The notes beneath the pieces are model-generated. The model was given only the letters and a program-made list of their open reading frames with translations. It did not search any database and was not told where the DNA came from. Source: VXNE01 sp965217825 (GTDB taxonomy: Bacteria > Pseudomonadota > Gammaproteobacteria > Pseudomonadales > Azotimanducaceae). Taken from it: DNA of 64,000 nucleotides. The stretch is from contig OZ244571.1 in assembly GCA_965217825.1 (NCBI GenBank), positions 3,162,001-3,226,000 on the forward strand, given 5' to 3'. This document shows, in pieces, positions 44,967 through 55,286 of the stretch (position 1 is the first letter of the stretch; every line of letters starts with the position of its first letter). A program made the position numbers and the translations under genes.

Positions 44967-46375
44967 ACCCGGGGTATGTAGAACTCTTCTACCTCACGGC
45001 GACTGCCCTGTTCGTCTTCTCGCTGCATTGGATGAACCATCCCGAGACGGCGCGCAGAGGCGTGGCGGCCGGCGCTGCGGCCATGTTTCTCGGCGTGGTG
45101 GCGACGTGGGCGCAGCCGTTCGTTGTCAACCACGGTTGGATGGTGCTCGCGGTCGTGGCCGGAGTCGCCGTCGGCTACCCGCTGTCACGTGTCGCGCTCA
45201 CTGCAGCCCCGCAGCGGACGGCCCTGTCGCATGCGTTCGGCGGCCTCGCGGCCGCGCTTGTCGGCACGGGAAAGTACTACCTGTGGCTCGCCGAAGGCCC
45301 CGAAGAGCTCACGACTTTTCGGATGGTCGCGATCATCGCGGAGGTCATTCTCGGATGCATCACGCTCACCGGAAGCCTGTTCGCGGCCGGCAAGCTGCAG
45401 GAGCTCAAGTGGGTGCCGCAACGCCCGGTCACCTATCCGTTGCAGAACGTGGTCAACATCGCGCTGTTGCTCGTTGCGATCGGGATCGGTACATGGCTTG
45501 CGCTCAACCCGGCGGCACCGTTTGCGGCGATGCTATTCCCTGTCGTCATCGTCATCGCCCTCCTGTTCGGCATTCTCCTGATCGTGCCGATTGGCGGCGC
45601 CGATATGCCAACGGTCATCGCGATACTCAACTCGTATGCCGGCCTTGCGGCCGTGGCGATGGGCTTCGTGCTCGAGAACAACCTGCTCATCACCGCCGGC
45701 GCGCTGGACGGATCGAGTGGCTTGATCCTGTCGATCATCATGTGCAAGGCGATGAATCGGTCGTATCTGAACGTGCTGTTCGGCGCCTTCGGTTCGGTCA
45801 AGCAGGCTGCGCCCGAAGGGACCGAGCAAGGTGAATACAAGGCGGACACGCCGCAGAGTGCTGCCCAGATCATGGAGCAAGCCAACAGTGTCGTGATAAT
45901 CCCCGGCTACGGCATGGCGGTGGCGCAAGCGCAGCACCGCGTGCGCGAACTCTACGACCTTCTGAAGAGACAGGGCATCACCGTGCGCTTTGCCATTCAT
46001 CCGGTCGCGGGACGGATGCCCGGGCACATGAACGTGCTGCTTGCGGAGGCCGACGTGCCGTACACCGATCTCGCCGAGATGGACGACGTCAACAGGGACA
46101 TGCCCCAATGCGACGTCGCCCTGGTGATTGGCGCGAACGATGTCGTCAATCCAGCCGCCAACACAGACGCGTCGAGCCCCATCTACGGGATGCCCATCAT
46201 CGAGGCGGGCAAGGCGCGAACGATCTTTGCCATCAAACGGTCGAAAAACCCCGGTTTCGCAGGGATCGACAACGCACTCTACTTCGACGACAAGACGTGG
46301 ATGCTGTTCGGTGACGCCAAGTACGTCGTGGGCGAGCTTATCAAGGAGCTTTCGGACAAGGCCGGCATTCGCTAG
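44963..46375 (+). CDS. pntB: NAD(P) transhydrogenase subunit beta
   Basis: A 470-aa subunit with nine or so membrane helices (residues 1-270), then the NADP(H)-binding domain III (SVVIIPGYGMAVAQAQHRV is the GxGxxA/V fold, GANDVVNPAANTDASSPIYG is the nucleotide-loop region). The channel His is in the ALSHAFGG block. It ends convergent with the metalloprotease gene, 97 bp away. Together the three genes form one operon for NADPH supply driven by proton motive force. Confidence 0.95.
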   Translation: MNPGYVELFYLTATALFVFSLHWMNHPETARRGVAAGAAAMFLGVVATWAQPFVVNHGWMVLAVVAGVAVGYPLSRVALTAAPQRTALSHAFGGLAAALVGTGKYYLWLAEGPEELTTFRMVAIIAEVILGCITLTGSLFAAGKLQELKWVPQRPVTYPLQNVVNIALLLVAIGIGTWLALNPAAPFAAMLFPVVIVIALLFGILLIVPIGGADMPTVIAILNSYAGLAAVAMGFVLENNLLITAGALDGSSGLILSIIMCKAMNRSYLNVLFGAFGSVKQAAPEGTEQGEYKADTPQSAAQIMEQANSVVIIPGYGMAVAQAQHRVRELYDLLKRQGITVRFAIHPVAGRMPGHMNVLLAEADVPYTDLAEMDDVNRDMPQCDVALVIGANDVVNPAANTDASSPIYGMPIIEAGKARTIFAIKRSKNPGFAGIDNALYFDDKTWMLFGDAKYVVGELIKELSDKAGIR

Positions 46376-46472
46376 CCCGGATATTTCAGGCGCGCGAGGA
46401 CAACGGCCGCGACGATGGATGGATCTTCGACAGGCGCCGCCCGGACTGCGCGTACCCGCCAAGCGCGCGGGG

Positions 46473-48491
46473 CTATTCCAGTTGCCGCTCGATCTGCATC
46501 TCGATGACGACGGGCGCTTCGATCACGCCTCTCGATTCCCCGACCCCGCAACCGAGCGGGAGGAAGTCGCCGGGCGCGTCGCGCCCGATCACGCCGGACA
46601 CCCAATACGGATCGGCCTGCGTCTTGTCCACGTCGTAGCCGAGGTCGGCGAGGGCCTCGATGGTAATCGAGCTCAGGGGGTTGGCCCCGAGCGTGTAGAT
46701 CCCGGTCGCCATCAGTTCGGTGCCGAACACGGACAGGCGCCAGTGCGTGTCTCTCGAGCCGCCCCACCCTGCTCCGTTCTCCACCGGCACCTTGGCGCCG
46801 GAATAGGACGACCCGCCCCGGCTGTTGAATTCGGCGATCGCCAGCGGACCGGTGAAATGCGTGTCCGGCGCCGGCTCGATCTCCACGCCGAGAACCAGCG
46901 ACGGGTTTTCAAGCATGCCGAGGTCCTTCCACAACTGGCCGTAGAGTCCCAGGGCGTGCCCCATCTCGTGCAGGGCGACGTCTTCCATCAGCCCGCCCCT
47001 CAGACCCGGCAGGTCCGCGCTGTCGAACTCGACGATCGACACGATCGGCAAGTAGGACACCGGGCGTATCCGGCAATGTCGCGCTTGGGCGAGCGTGTTG
47101 CGGGACCCGTCGATGTACTTCTCGGTCACGTAGATCACGTGGTCGTCGACGACGCGAGCGAGCCTGGGCAGGCCGAACCCGCAGCCGGCCGGGTTGCTGG
47201 AGTAGTCGAAGTTCGGCAGGCCGCCCTCGACGATCTCCATCCAGCGCCGGGCGGCGGCTTTGATCGACTCCTGCTGCCCGGAGGTGAAGTCGCCCGAGAA
47301 GATCAGTTCGATGTCGAAGGAGGCGGCGCCGTCCGTGGTCCGGTCCACCGCCGCCGAGCGCGCCTCGACGGCGCCGTCGCAGGTCTCGCCCCGGTAACCG
47401 TAGTCCGCCTCGTAGACCGTGCCGGGCTCGAAGAAGCCGGCGAGATTGGTTCGCAGCGTAATGGCCTGACTGCCGGCCTCGGACCCGGTGACCGTGTGGC
47501 AGCCCATGGCCCAGGGTCCGCGCGGCGATTTGTGCCGAGCCCGGAGTTCGTAGGCGCGGGTTTCGCCGGCCGCGAAGGAGTCGGTGAACTCGAACTTGAG
47601 GACGGCCCCGTCGATGCTCACGTCCGGCCGCCCCAGCGTCGGCGCGCTCACCGTCACGTCGAAGGCGTGCATGGACTCGGCACCGTACGCGTCCCGCGCC
47701 GTGATCGTGACTGTCGCCGTGCCGCCCGACCCCGGAATGATCGTCACCACACCCAGCCGGACCGACACCGCCGCCACCGCCGAGTTGTTCGACGAGACGG
47801 TGAACTCGATGTCGTCGCCGTCCGGGTCCAGGAACACGCGGTCCGCGTACACGACCTCCGCGGCGCCGCCGACGGCGCTCCGGATGCTCTCGGGGGCGAC
47901 GCCCGGGTCCACTCGAGGGGCGCCATTGCGCGTCGATGCAACGGTGGACGGCGACCAGTCGCTGGTTCCCTCGTCGTTCTCCGCCCGCACCTGCACCTCG
48001 TAGAGCGTGGCCCACTTTAGGCCCGTGATCTTCGTCTCCAGGGTCCGTCCGACCGACCAGTTGCGAAAATCGCCTTCGCCCTGGACGCGGTACTGGATGT
48101 CGTAGTCGTCGATGGCGGGTCCCGCTATCACCTCCTGCCGGCGGCTCGCCCGCACGTCGAGCGAGTAGCGCGAGTTGGGATCGGGGTCGACACGCGGCGC
48201 CGGCGGCGTGGCCGGTGGCTCGTCCTCGTCGCCGACCGTGACGACGACGGTCCGGGTCGCCGTCCGCTCCCGGCTGCCCGCGCCGCTCGTCGCCGTCACC
48301 GCGAGCTCGTAGGCGTTGTTCCGGTCCGCATCCGCGGGTCGCTCGTAGTCCGGGACGATCACGAAGTGCAGGGCGCCGCCGTCGGCCACGCGGAAACGGT
48401 CTTGGTCGGCGCCCGCGGTGATCGCGTAGCCGGTGACGCTGTCTTCGTCGTCGGCGTCGGTGGCGGAGACCGTACCGACCAGCCGGGGCAC
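46473..48491 (-). CDS. Leishmanolysin-like metalloprotease with cadherin and FN3 modules, N-terminus lost
   Basis: A 672-aa reading from a GTG at 48491. It starts mid-way through a cadherin-like domain (VGTVSATDADDEDSVTGYAI), then an FN3 domain (AIDDYDIQYRVQGEGDFRNW, EVQVRAENDEGTSDWSPS), an Ig-like module (IRSAVGGAAEVVYADRVFLD), and a C-terminal zinc protease with HEMGHALGLYG, the HExxHxxGxxG motif of leishmanolysin-like (M8) enzymes. No signal peptide precedes the cadherin-like part, which shows the 5' end has been lost or lies in broken DNA at 48492-48820. It probably acted on the cell surface. Confidence 0.75.
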   Translation of the reverse strand: MPRLVGTVSATDADDEDSVTGYAITAGADQDRFRVADGGALHFVIVPDYERPADADRNNAYELAVTATSGAGSRERTATRTVVVTVGDEDEPPATPPAPRVDPDPNSRYSLDVRASRRQEVIAGPAIDDYDIQYRVQGEGDFRNWSVGRTLETKITGLKWATLYEVQVRAENDEGTSDWSPSTVASTRNGAPRVDPGVAPESIRSAVGGAAEVVYADRVFLDPDGDDIEFTVSSNNSAVAAVSVRLGVVTIIPGSGGTATVTITARDAYGAESMHAFDVTVSAPTLGRPDVSIDGAVLKFEFTDSFAAGETRAYELRARHKSPRGPWAMGCHTVTGSEAGSQAITLRTNLAGFFEPGTVYEADYGYRGETCDGAVEARSAAVDRTTDGAASFDIELIFSGDFTSGQQESIKAAARRWMEIVEGGLPNFDYSSNPAGCGFGLPRLARVVDDHVIYVTEKYIDGSRNTLAQARHCRIRPVSYLPIVSIVEFDSADLPGLRGGLMEDVALHEMGHALGLYGQLWKDLGMLENPSLVLGVEIEPAPDTHFTGPLAIAEFNSRGGSSYSGAKVPVENGAGWGGSRDTHWRLSVFGTELMATGIYTLGANPLSSITIEALADLGYDVDKTQADPYWVSGVIGRDAPGDFLPLGCGVGESRGVIEAPVVIEMQIERQLE

Positions 48492-48572
48492 CTTAACCGG
48501 CTGGACGCAGGCACCGCAGGAGAGCGGAGTTCGGCGGTCGGCGCCGGGCGCCCATCGCCCGCATGGGCCGTT

Positions 48573-48820
48573 TCAGTCGGTGGTCGTCCCGGTCACGGAG
48601 TCCGACCACAGGCCCGTGCCCTCGTCGTTGCCGGCGCGGACCTGCACCTCGTACTCCCTACCCGATTGCAGGCCGGCGATCGTCGTCTCGGCAGCCGTGA
48701 TGGACGTGTCCTCCACGGTGGGTGAAATCGCCCCCCGAATCCGCGATGCGGTAACGGTAGTCGTAGTCCGAGATCTCCGGCCGCCCCTCGTTGAAATTTT
48801 GCATGAGGGAGGTGGCGCCA
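48573..48820 (-). pseudogene. FN3-module fragment, frameshifted
   Basis: GATSLMQNFNEGRPEISDYD then YRYRIADSGG in one frame is continued by EDTSITAAETTIAGLQSGRE and YEVQVRAGNDEGTGLW in another, ending TGTTTD at 48573. Together these form one FN3 repeat like those of the gene at 49022-54169. It looks like a cast-off unit of the surface protein separated from the protease by about 80 bp of non-matching sequence. Confidence 0.7.
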
Positions 48821-49021
48821 CGGTTTACCGCATGCTGCGCTGGGGAAACGACTACATCGACATCGGAGAGGCCGCCTACGAAGCTCGCTACCGCAGCCGG
48901 ACTCTCGCCAACCTCATTGCCACCGCGAAGACTCTCGGCTACAACTTGGTATCCCAAAACGCCACAGATCAACCAAGCAACTGACGAGCTCACGCCACTT
49001 GATTGCCCGGTTCGATTTGTT

Positions 49022-52000
49022 TCACATCAGCCTACTGTCCGAAAAACCCCTACCACCCGGTGGAGCGGCCGAGACCGTGACGGTGACGGTGAAAGTCTGG
49101 CTCGCCGTCAGGCCGGTTACGTCAGTCGCCGTCACAGTGATGTCCGCCGTGCCAACCTCGCCGGCGCGAAGAACAACGTATGGCCCGTGTATGCTTATTG
49201 TGGCGCGAACCACGACGGCGTCAGATGAAGAGGCACCATACACGAGATCATACCCGTCGGGATCGGTAAAATAGCTATTCAGATCCCAGACATACGTTTC
49301 TACGCCGGCGGACACCAACACGTCACTTATGCGACGCGTCACCCTCGGAGGGCGCGTCCTGACGATGACATCAAACGTCTCTTCTACCGACAGGCCCGCC
49401 CGATCGGTCGCTACCACCGTTGCCGTTGTCTCCCCGGCGCTGACCCCTTCAATTACCAATCGGGCGAATCCATGCCCGGTCTCGTGATCCCGTTTGTCCC
49501 ATACCCGAACAAGGGCTATACCATTGTCAGCGGAGGAGACTGCGTAGTTCAACTGGAAGTAACTCCCGTACAGGTCTTCATCCCTGAAGTGGTCCCTGAA
49601 GCGCAGCAAATCCGGCACACCCACATAGACCTGCCGGGTTCCGATCGGCCACTGGACCACGGGGCGGCGATTCGGTATCGGTGGACTGACATTGACGCCG
49701 AACACATAGTTCGCACTCAAGCCTTCCGGATCGCTAGCCGTAAACGTTATGGTCGCCTGCCCCACTGCTACCGGATTAACTATCATTTGATAGTGGTCCA
49801 GGGCGGGAATGATCGATGTGCGCACTGTGGCGTAACGCTTGTCGGAGGATGAGGCTCCATATTGCAGAGGATCACCGTCGGGATCACTGAAATAGTTTTG
49901 AATACCTCTGACTACGAAGCGGTTCCTGGAAGAAGGGAGCGTCTGCAGCTCGCCCCACACGTGGATCGTTTGGTCAGGGATGGTTTCGGTGGCGATTGGT
50001 GGCCGGTTTTCCGCCGCGACTGTCACCGCCATGTCCTGCTCCGCCGTCAGGCCGCCGGGGTCGGAGGCCGTCACCGTCACCACGGCCTCACCCGAGGTCA
50101 CCGCCGTCACCGTCACCGCGCTCCCGGACGCCGCGGCCGTGGCCACCGACGTGTCCGACGATGTCGCCGCGTAGGCCAGCTCATCGCTGTCCGCATCGTT
50201 GAAGTAGGAGGACACGTCCAGCGTCTCGGACCCGCCCGCCTCCAGCGTCCGCGATGCGATTTCCCCCACCGGCTCGGGACTCCGGTTGGAGGGCGGTGGC
50301 GGCTCCGTTACATCGACCTGTGCGGACGACGAGCAGTTGTTCGTGGCGCTGGACTCGCCCGTCACCGCATCCACGCACGCCCCGTAGTAGTACGTGTCCG
50401 CCGTTGACGGCGCCGTCAGATCGATCGACTCCGGGCTGCTCCTCGACGCCGCCAGCGCTTCCACTGCGTCTGTGCCCACCCCGGTGTCCGAGGCCGAGAT
50501 CGTCGCGTCCGCCGAGCGGTAGTACCGCAGCGTCGTCGCCGCCGATTCCCCGCTGCCGGCGTTGCTCACCGTCGCCGACAGCGTGAACGACGCCCCCGTC
50601 TCCGGGCTGCTGTCGCTTACCGTCGCCGCGCCCACCTCCAGGTCGGGGCCGCTCGGGCCTGTGGCGCCGCGCCCGGAGGCCGACCAGGCGCCGGTGCCTT
50701 CCGCATTGCCGGCCCGCACCTGCACTTCGTATTCCGTCTCCGGAGTCAGGCCTTCGATGGCGGTTTCGGTATCGGCCGCCGTTGCGACGCCAGCCCAGTC
50801 CAGCGACCCCTCGACCTTGTGGCGGTGGTCGTAGTCCAGGATCTCCGGCCCGGTGTTCTCGGGCGCCGTCCAGCGCGCCATGAGGCTCGTCGACGAAGTC
50901 GCCGACACCACCGGCGCCGGCGGCGTGCCGGGCGGCTCTTCCAGATCGGTCACGGCGACCGTGACATCTATGCGCGCGCTGCCGCCCTGGCCGTCCGCCA
51001 CCGTCACCGTCACGTCGTAGCTGTCCTTCTTCTCGTAGTCGTACGAGACGTTCGCGCGGGTCCTGAGCTGCCCGGTGTCGGCATCGAACCCGAAGCTCGC
51101 CGCATCGGGGCCCTCAAGGCCGTAGGCCAGCGTGCCGCCGTCGCTGTCCGTCGCGCCGACCGCAGCCCCGATGTCCCGGTCTTCGGGCGTGTTCTCCGCC
51201 AGCTCGCGGGTCGTTGCCGGTGCCTGGTCGAACGTCGGCTCGCGGTTGGCGAGGGTCGTTCCGTTGCCCGGGTCCGACCAGGCGCCCGTCCCTTCGTCGT
51301 TGCTCGCGCGCACCCGCACCTCGTGCTCGGTCGCCGGGTCAAGGTCCGTGAGCGTCGTGGACAGTTCGGTGCCGTCGTGGGCCGCGCCGACGAAGGGGCC
51401 GACTTCCTTTTCCCGGTACTGCACGTCGTAGTCCTCGATGGGCGGCCCCGCGTTCGCGGGCGCGAGCCAGGTCACTTCCAGGCTGGTGGGCGTCGTCGTC
51501 TGCCCGACCGTGGGCGCGGATGGCGCTTCCGGCGCCTCGCCGGCCACATCGGTGATGCGAACGGTCACCGCGATGGTCGCGCTGCCGCCCTGGCCGTCCG
51601 CCACCGTGACGGTCACGTCGTAGCTGTCCTTCTTCTCGTAATCGTACGAGACGTTCGCGCGGGTCTTGAGTTGCCCGGTGTCGGCATCGAACGCGAAGCT
51701 CGCCGCATCGGGGCCCTCCAGGCCGTAGCGGAGGGTCCCGCCGTCGGCGTCCGTCGCGCGCACCGGCGCGCCGACATCCGTCTCCGCCGCGGCGTTCTCC
51801 CGGAGCGCGCGAACCGCGCTCGGCCCTTCGGCGAACGTCGGCGCCCGGTTGAGCTCCGTCCTGCCGACGACCGAAGGCGACCAGCGGCTGGTCCCTTCGT
51901 CGTTCTTCGCCCGCACCTGCACTTCGTAGTCGGTCGACGCGTCCAGGCTCGCGATCGTGGCGCTCGTGCCGGCGCCGGTGTGGTCCCAATCGCGGAATGC

Positions 52001-54169
52001 GCCCAGGCCGTCGACCCGGTATTGCACGTCGTAGTCGTCGATGACGGGCCGACCGGCGTTCTCGGGCACCGTCCAGGCGACGTCCAGGCTGCTGCGCGTC
52101 GATGCCGTCACGGCCGGCGCCAGCGGTACCCTCGGCGGTTCGGGGACGTCCGTCACGGCGATCGTCACGTCGACCGTCGCCCGGCCGCCATGGCGGTCGT
52201 CGGCGGTCACGGTCAGTTCGTGGCTGTCCCGCGCTTCGTGATCGTACCCGACCCCCATCCCGGTGGTGAGTTGCCCGGTGTCCGGCTCGATGGCGAAGAG
52301 CGCCGCATCCAGCCCGCCCAAGCGGTAGCTCAACGGATCGCCGTTCGGGTCGTTCGCCCGCACCGGCGCGCCGAACTCCTCGCCCGGTCCCTCGTCCTCG
52401 CGCAGAGAGCGCCTCGGCGTCGGTTCGAGGAACGCGGGGGCCTGGTTCGCGGAAGTCGTTCCGCGTCCCGACAGCGACCAGCGGCTGGGCCCCTCCGCGT
52501 TGTGCGCCCGCACCTGCGCCTCGTAGGCGGTGTCCGGGCGCAGGTCCGTGAGCGTCGCGGCGAACCCGCGGCCGTCGTATTCCGCGTCCGTGAACTCGTC
52601 TTCGCCCTCGGCGCGATACCGTGCGTCGTAGTCCGTGATGCCGGGCCCGGCGTTCTCGGGGCGCGTCCACTCGACCCGGAGGCGCGTCGACGAGAGCGCC
52701 GCAACGGTCGGCGGCGACGGCACCTCGAGCCGCGTGTCGATCACCGCCACCGTGACGGTCTGTTCCGTCTCCCGCGCCCTGCCGCCGGCGCCGCCGGTCA
52801 CAGATACCCTAACGACGTAGGCGTTGTCGCCGGCGTCGTTCGGCGGGTCGGCGCTTTCGACGTCTGTCGGCCGCTCGTAGTCCGCGCCCCCGACGAAGGC
52901 CAGGACGCTGTCGTCGACGATCTCGAACCCCGCCCCGTCCGCGCCGCCGGCGATGGCGTAGCCGACGATGCGGTCGGCGCTGTCGGGATCGTTCGCGGCC
53001 AGCGTCGCCACTTCCACGGTGTTTTCGGGCACCGCGAAGCTCGACGCGCTGGTGAACACCGGCGGCCTGTTGGGAGCTGGCGGCGGCGGAGGTGGAGGAG
53101 GCCGAGGAGGGGGCGTGCCGCCGCCGCCGCCACCGCCGCCGCCGGCGGTGCGTCCGCGGCCCGGCGCGGACCAGGCGCCCGTGCGCTCGGCGTTCGACGC
53201 CCGTACCCGCACCTCGTAGTTCGTGCTGCGCCGCAGTCCGGTAATCTGTTTCGTGGTGCCGGTGCCGTCGTGGTCCGCGTCCTCGAAGTCCGCGCCGAGC
53301 GCGCGGTATTGCACGTCGTAATCCGTGATCGCCGGTCCCGTGTTCTCGGGCGCCGCCCAGGTCATCGTCAGGCGCGTCGAGAACGCCGCCGTCATCGTCG
53401 GCGCCGCCGGCGCGCCGGGCGGCTCGTCCACGTCCAGCACGGCGATCGACACCGCAATGTGCGCGGCGCGCGCGCCCTCTCCGTGCGCCGTCAGGGTGAC
53501 GGCGTACTCCGCGCGCCGCTCGTGGTCGTAGGAGACATCCGCCCGGGCGCGAAGCTGCCCGCTGGCCGCGTCGATGGAGAACGACGCCGCGTCCGTCCCG
53601 CCCAGGGCGTACCGCGTCGCGTACGTCGCCGCCAGGGGCGCCCCGATGGCGGTGCCCGGCGCGGCGTTCTCCTCAAGCTCGCGCCGGGCGCTGTCGCCCT
53701 CGGCGAACGCCGGGCGCGCTTCCGGGGTGGTGCCGCTGCCGGGTTCCGACCAGTCGCCGGCGCCCATGTCGTTGCCGGCGCGCACGCGCACCTGGTAGGT
53801 CGTGTCCTCGACAAGTCCGGAGATGGCGCTGCGCGTGGCGGTGCCGGCGTGTTCCCAGTCGATGTATGTCGGCGCGCCGTCGGCGCGGTACTGCACGTCG
53901 TAGTCGACGATGTCGTCGGCGTCTTCCGGGGCCGTCCAGGTCGCCGTCAAGCTGGTGGCGGAGGCGGCGGCGACCTCCGGCGGGGGCGGCGCGTCGGGAC
54001 CGAGCGGCCGCCGGCGCTGCAACAACCAGAGCACGGCGTCGAGGCTGGCCGCCGGCGCCGCCTCGTCATCCTCCGCCCCCGACGCCGGCACCGCCCCGGC
54101 CGCCGCGAACAGGACCGCGCCGAGCGCGAGCAATGCGCCGACGATCAGCTTCACGGACAGGGTTGACAC
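49022..54169 (-). CDS. Giant surface protein with alternating FN3 and cadherin-like repeats, CARDB and Ig-like tail
   Basis: About 1,715 aa from a GTG at 54169 (VSTLSVKLIVGALLALGAVL) that gives a signal or membrane segment. ATG 54274 is in frame but lies inside an older cadherin remnant. Repeats alternate: six FN3 units (for example SLTATWTAPEDADDIVDYD, TYQVRVRAGNDMGAGDWS) with cadherin-like units (SYDYEKKDSYDVTVTVADGQ), with a poly-Gly/poly-Pro hinge near residue 380. Then follow a CARDB-like domain (DLEVGAATVSDSSPETGASF) and four repeated Ig/cadherin-like modules (DSDELAYAATSSDTSVATA and similar). It ends abruptly (GGRGFSDSRLM) without any anchor. It probably mediates adhesion. Confidence 0.8.
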   Translation of the reverse strand: MSTLSVKLIVGALLALGAVLFAAAGAVPASGAEDDEAAPAASLDAVLWLLQRRRPLGPDAPPPPEVAAASATSLTATWTAPEDADDIVDYDVQYRADGAPTYIDWEHAGTATRSAISGLVEDTTYQVRVRAGNDMGAGDWSEPGSGTTPEARPAFAEGDSARRELEENAAPGTAIGAPLAATYATRYALGGTDAASFSIDAASGQLRARADVSYDHERRAEYAVTLTAHGEGARAAHIAVSIAVLDVDEPPGAPAAPTMTAAFSTRLTMTWAAPENTGPAITDYDVQYRALGADFEDADHDGTGTTKQITGLRRSTNYEVRVRASNAERTGAWSAPGRGRTAGGGGGGGGGTPPPRPPPPPPPPAPNRPPVFTSASSFAVPENTVEVATLAANDPDSADRIVGYAIAGGADGAGFEIVDDSVLAFVGGADYERPTDVESADPPNDAGDNAYVVRVSVTGGAGGRARETEQTVTVAVIDTRLEVPSPPTVAALSSTRLRVEWTRPENAGPGITDYDARYRAEGEDEFTDAEYDGRGFAATLTDLRPDTAYEAQVRAHNAEGPSRWSLSGRGTTSANQAPAFLEPTPRRSLREDEGPGEEFGAPVRANDPNGDPLSYRLGGLDAALFAIEPDTGQLTTGMGVGYDHEARDSHELTVTADDRHGGRATVDVTIAVTDVPEPPRVPLAPAVTASTRSSLDVAWTVPENAGRPVIDDYDVQYRVDGLGAFRDWDHTGAGTSATIASLDASTDYEVQVRAKNDEGTSRWSPSVVGRTELNRAPTFAEGPSAVRALRENAAAETDVGAPVRATDADGGTLRYGLEGPDAASFAFDADTGQLKTRANVSYDYEKKDSYDVTVTVADGQGGSATIAVTVRITDVAGEAPEAPSAPTVGQTTTPTSLEVTWLAPANAGPPIEDYDVQYREKEVGPFVGAAHDGTELSTTLTDLDPATEHEVRVRASNDEGTGAWSDPGNGTTLANREPTFDQAPATTRELAENTPEDRDIGAAVGATDSDGGTLAYGLEGPDAASFGFDADTGQLRTRANVSYDYEKKDSYDVTVTVADGQGGSARIDVTVAVTDLEEPPGTPPAPVVSATSSTSLMARWTAPENTGPEILDYDHRHKVEGSLDWAGVATAADTETAIEGLTPETEYEVQVRAGNAEGTGAWSASGRGATGPSGPDLEVGAATVSDSSPETGASFTLSATVSNAGSGESAATTLRYYRSADATISASDTGVGTDAVEALAASRSSPESIDLTAPSTADTYYYGACVDAVTGESSATNNCSSSAQVDVTEPPPPSNRSPEPVGEIASRTLEAGGSETLDVSSYFNDADSDELAYAATSSDTSVATAAASGSAVTVTAVTSGEAVVTVTASDPGGLTAEQDMAVTVAAENRPPIATETIPDQTIHVWGELQTLPSSRNRFVVRGIQNYFSDPDGDPLQYGASSSDKRYATVRTSIIPALDHYQMIVNPVAVGQATITFTASDPEGLSANYVFGVNVSPPIPNRRPVVQWPIGTRQVYVGVPDLLRFRDHFRDEDLYGSYFQLNYAVSSADNGIALVRVWDKRDHETGHGFARLVIEGVSAGETTATVVATDRAGLSVEETFDVIVRTRPPRVTRRISDVLVSAGVETYVWDLNSYFTDPDGYDLVYGASSSDAVVVRATISIHGPYVVLRAGEVGTADITVTATDVTGLTASQTFTVTVTVSAAPPGGRGFSDSRLM

Positions 54170-54420
54170 CGATCGCGCGCCTGTCGCCTTGCCGCCATCG
54201 TCCGTCACTGCCACCGCGATCATCTGCTCCGCCGTCTTCCCGCGCTCCCCCGCGCAACTGGTCGCCTCCACCACCCGATAGGTGAGCGGCCTTCGGGCGC
54301 TCGAAGTTCGGCACCTCCTGGAACGTCAGCCCCCCGTCGTCTCGTCCAGCTCGAACTGCTGGTGGTCCGCGCCGACGACGAGCGCGTAGCCGATCACGTC
54401 GACCCGCTGTCGCTTTCCGA
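54170..54420 (-). pseudogene. Remnant of a cadherin-like module upstream of the giant gene
   Basis: VIGYALVVGADHQQFELDET, LTFQEVPNFERPK and PLTYRVVEATSC lie in three successive frames (frameshifts near 54328 and 54290) and together make one cadherin-like repeat. The last piece, then ERGKTAEQMIAVAVTDDGGK, runs in frame into the giant gene but belongs to the older protein. This shows the giant gene was joined to, or copied from, a related repeat protein. Confidence 0.65.
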
Positions 54421-55286
54421 GGCCAGCACCGTGCTTGCCTCGGTCTGGATTTCCGCGACGTCGAGTCCGGCCGTACCGATCACTACGCGCCACGTCGCGG
54501 TGCCATGCTTGCGTGTCAGAGTTCGCGGACGGGTGGCCGCGCGGCGGACCAGTTGCTTGCCGTCCACTCTTGGGCAATCAAGCGCGAGGTGTGCTCAGGA
54601 GCTGATGGGGCACAAATCCCACTTGCGTAGATCGAACATGAAATCCGAGCTCACGTCAAGACTCTATGCATCTTCAAATGATTGAAGATCAACATTATTT
54701 ATTTATTACAGACAACTATTTTATGTCATATGCAACTTGACTTGGGCTACTTGTGCGCGCGCGTCCAGAGCCGTGCCACGACGATCAGATCCAGCGACGG
54801 GAGCCACTGTCCGAGAAGTGCACCAAGGCACACGCCGGCACCCACGAACGCGGGCACGATCACGGCGAACAGCCGGACCAGCAAACGCCTGCGCAACCAG
54901 CCGCTGGGGAGCGCCTCGCGGTCGGCCTTGGGGTTTTTCGACCCGGCGCCTTCTGTCGCAGACTTCGCCGTCTCGGAAGCGCGGCGCCATACTGTCTCCG
55001 GCCGCCGGTTCGCGCGCGTCCCTACCCGGACCCGGCTGACAGCCTCAAGCGAACATCGCGGAGATGTCCACGAGGTTTCCGGTGAAATAGGCGCTGTTTG
55101 CTGTTCGTCCAGCGTCGATATGCGCGCCCCGTGGTCCTGCAGCGGTGGCATCGCGGACTTCCGCGAAACGCCGCGCATCGCTAGAACGCTGCACGGTGCT
55201 CGTACAACACGCGATGCAGACCCGCCCATCGTTGGCGGCGCAAGTGGAGACGGAGCACTAGTGTCGCCGCATGGACGAAAAGAACT
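54421..55286. other. Gene-poor region
   Basis: No gene can be assigned. A minus-strand frame (stop at 54747) ends with a hydrophobic segment LLVRLFAVIVPAFVGAGVCL before VVARLWTRAHK. It may be the tail of a small membrane protein, but its start is unclear and upstream residues look random. The segment 54665-54740 is AT-rich (ATTATTTATTTATTACAGAC). Confidence 0.35.

Noticed and set aside
46128..48020. A 630-codon plus-strand open frame
   Set aside because: Antisense of the metalloprotease gene whose HExxHxxGxxG motif is on the minus strand.
50819..54166. A 1,115-codon plus-strand open frame
   Set aside because: Shadow of the FN3/cadherin gene. Arg/Gly/Val-rich low-complexity composition without domains, while the minus strand has clear repeats.
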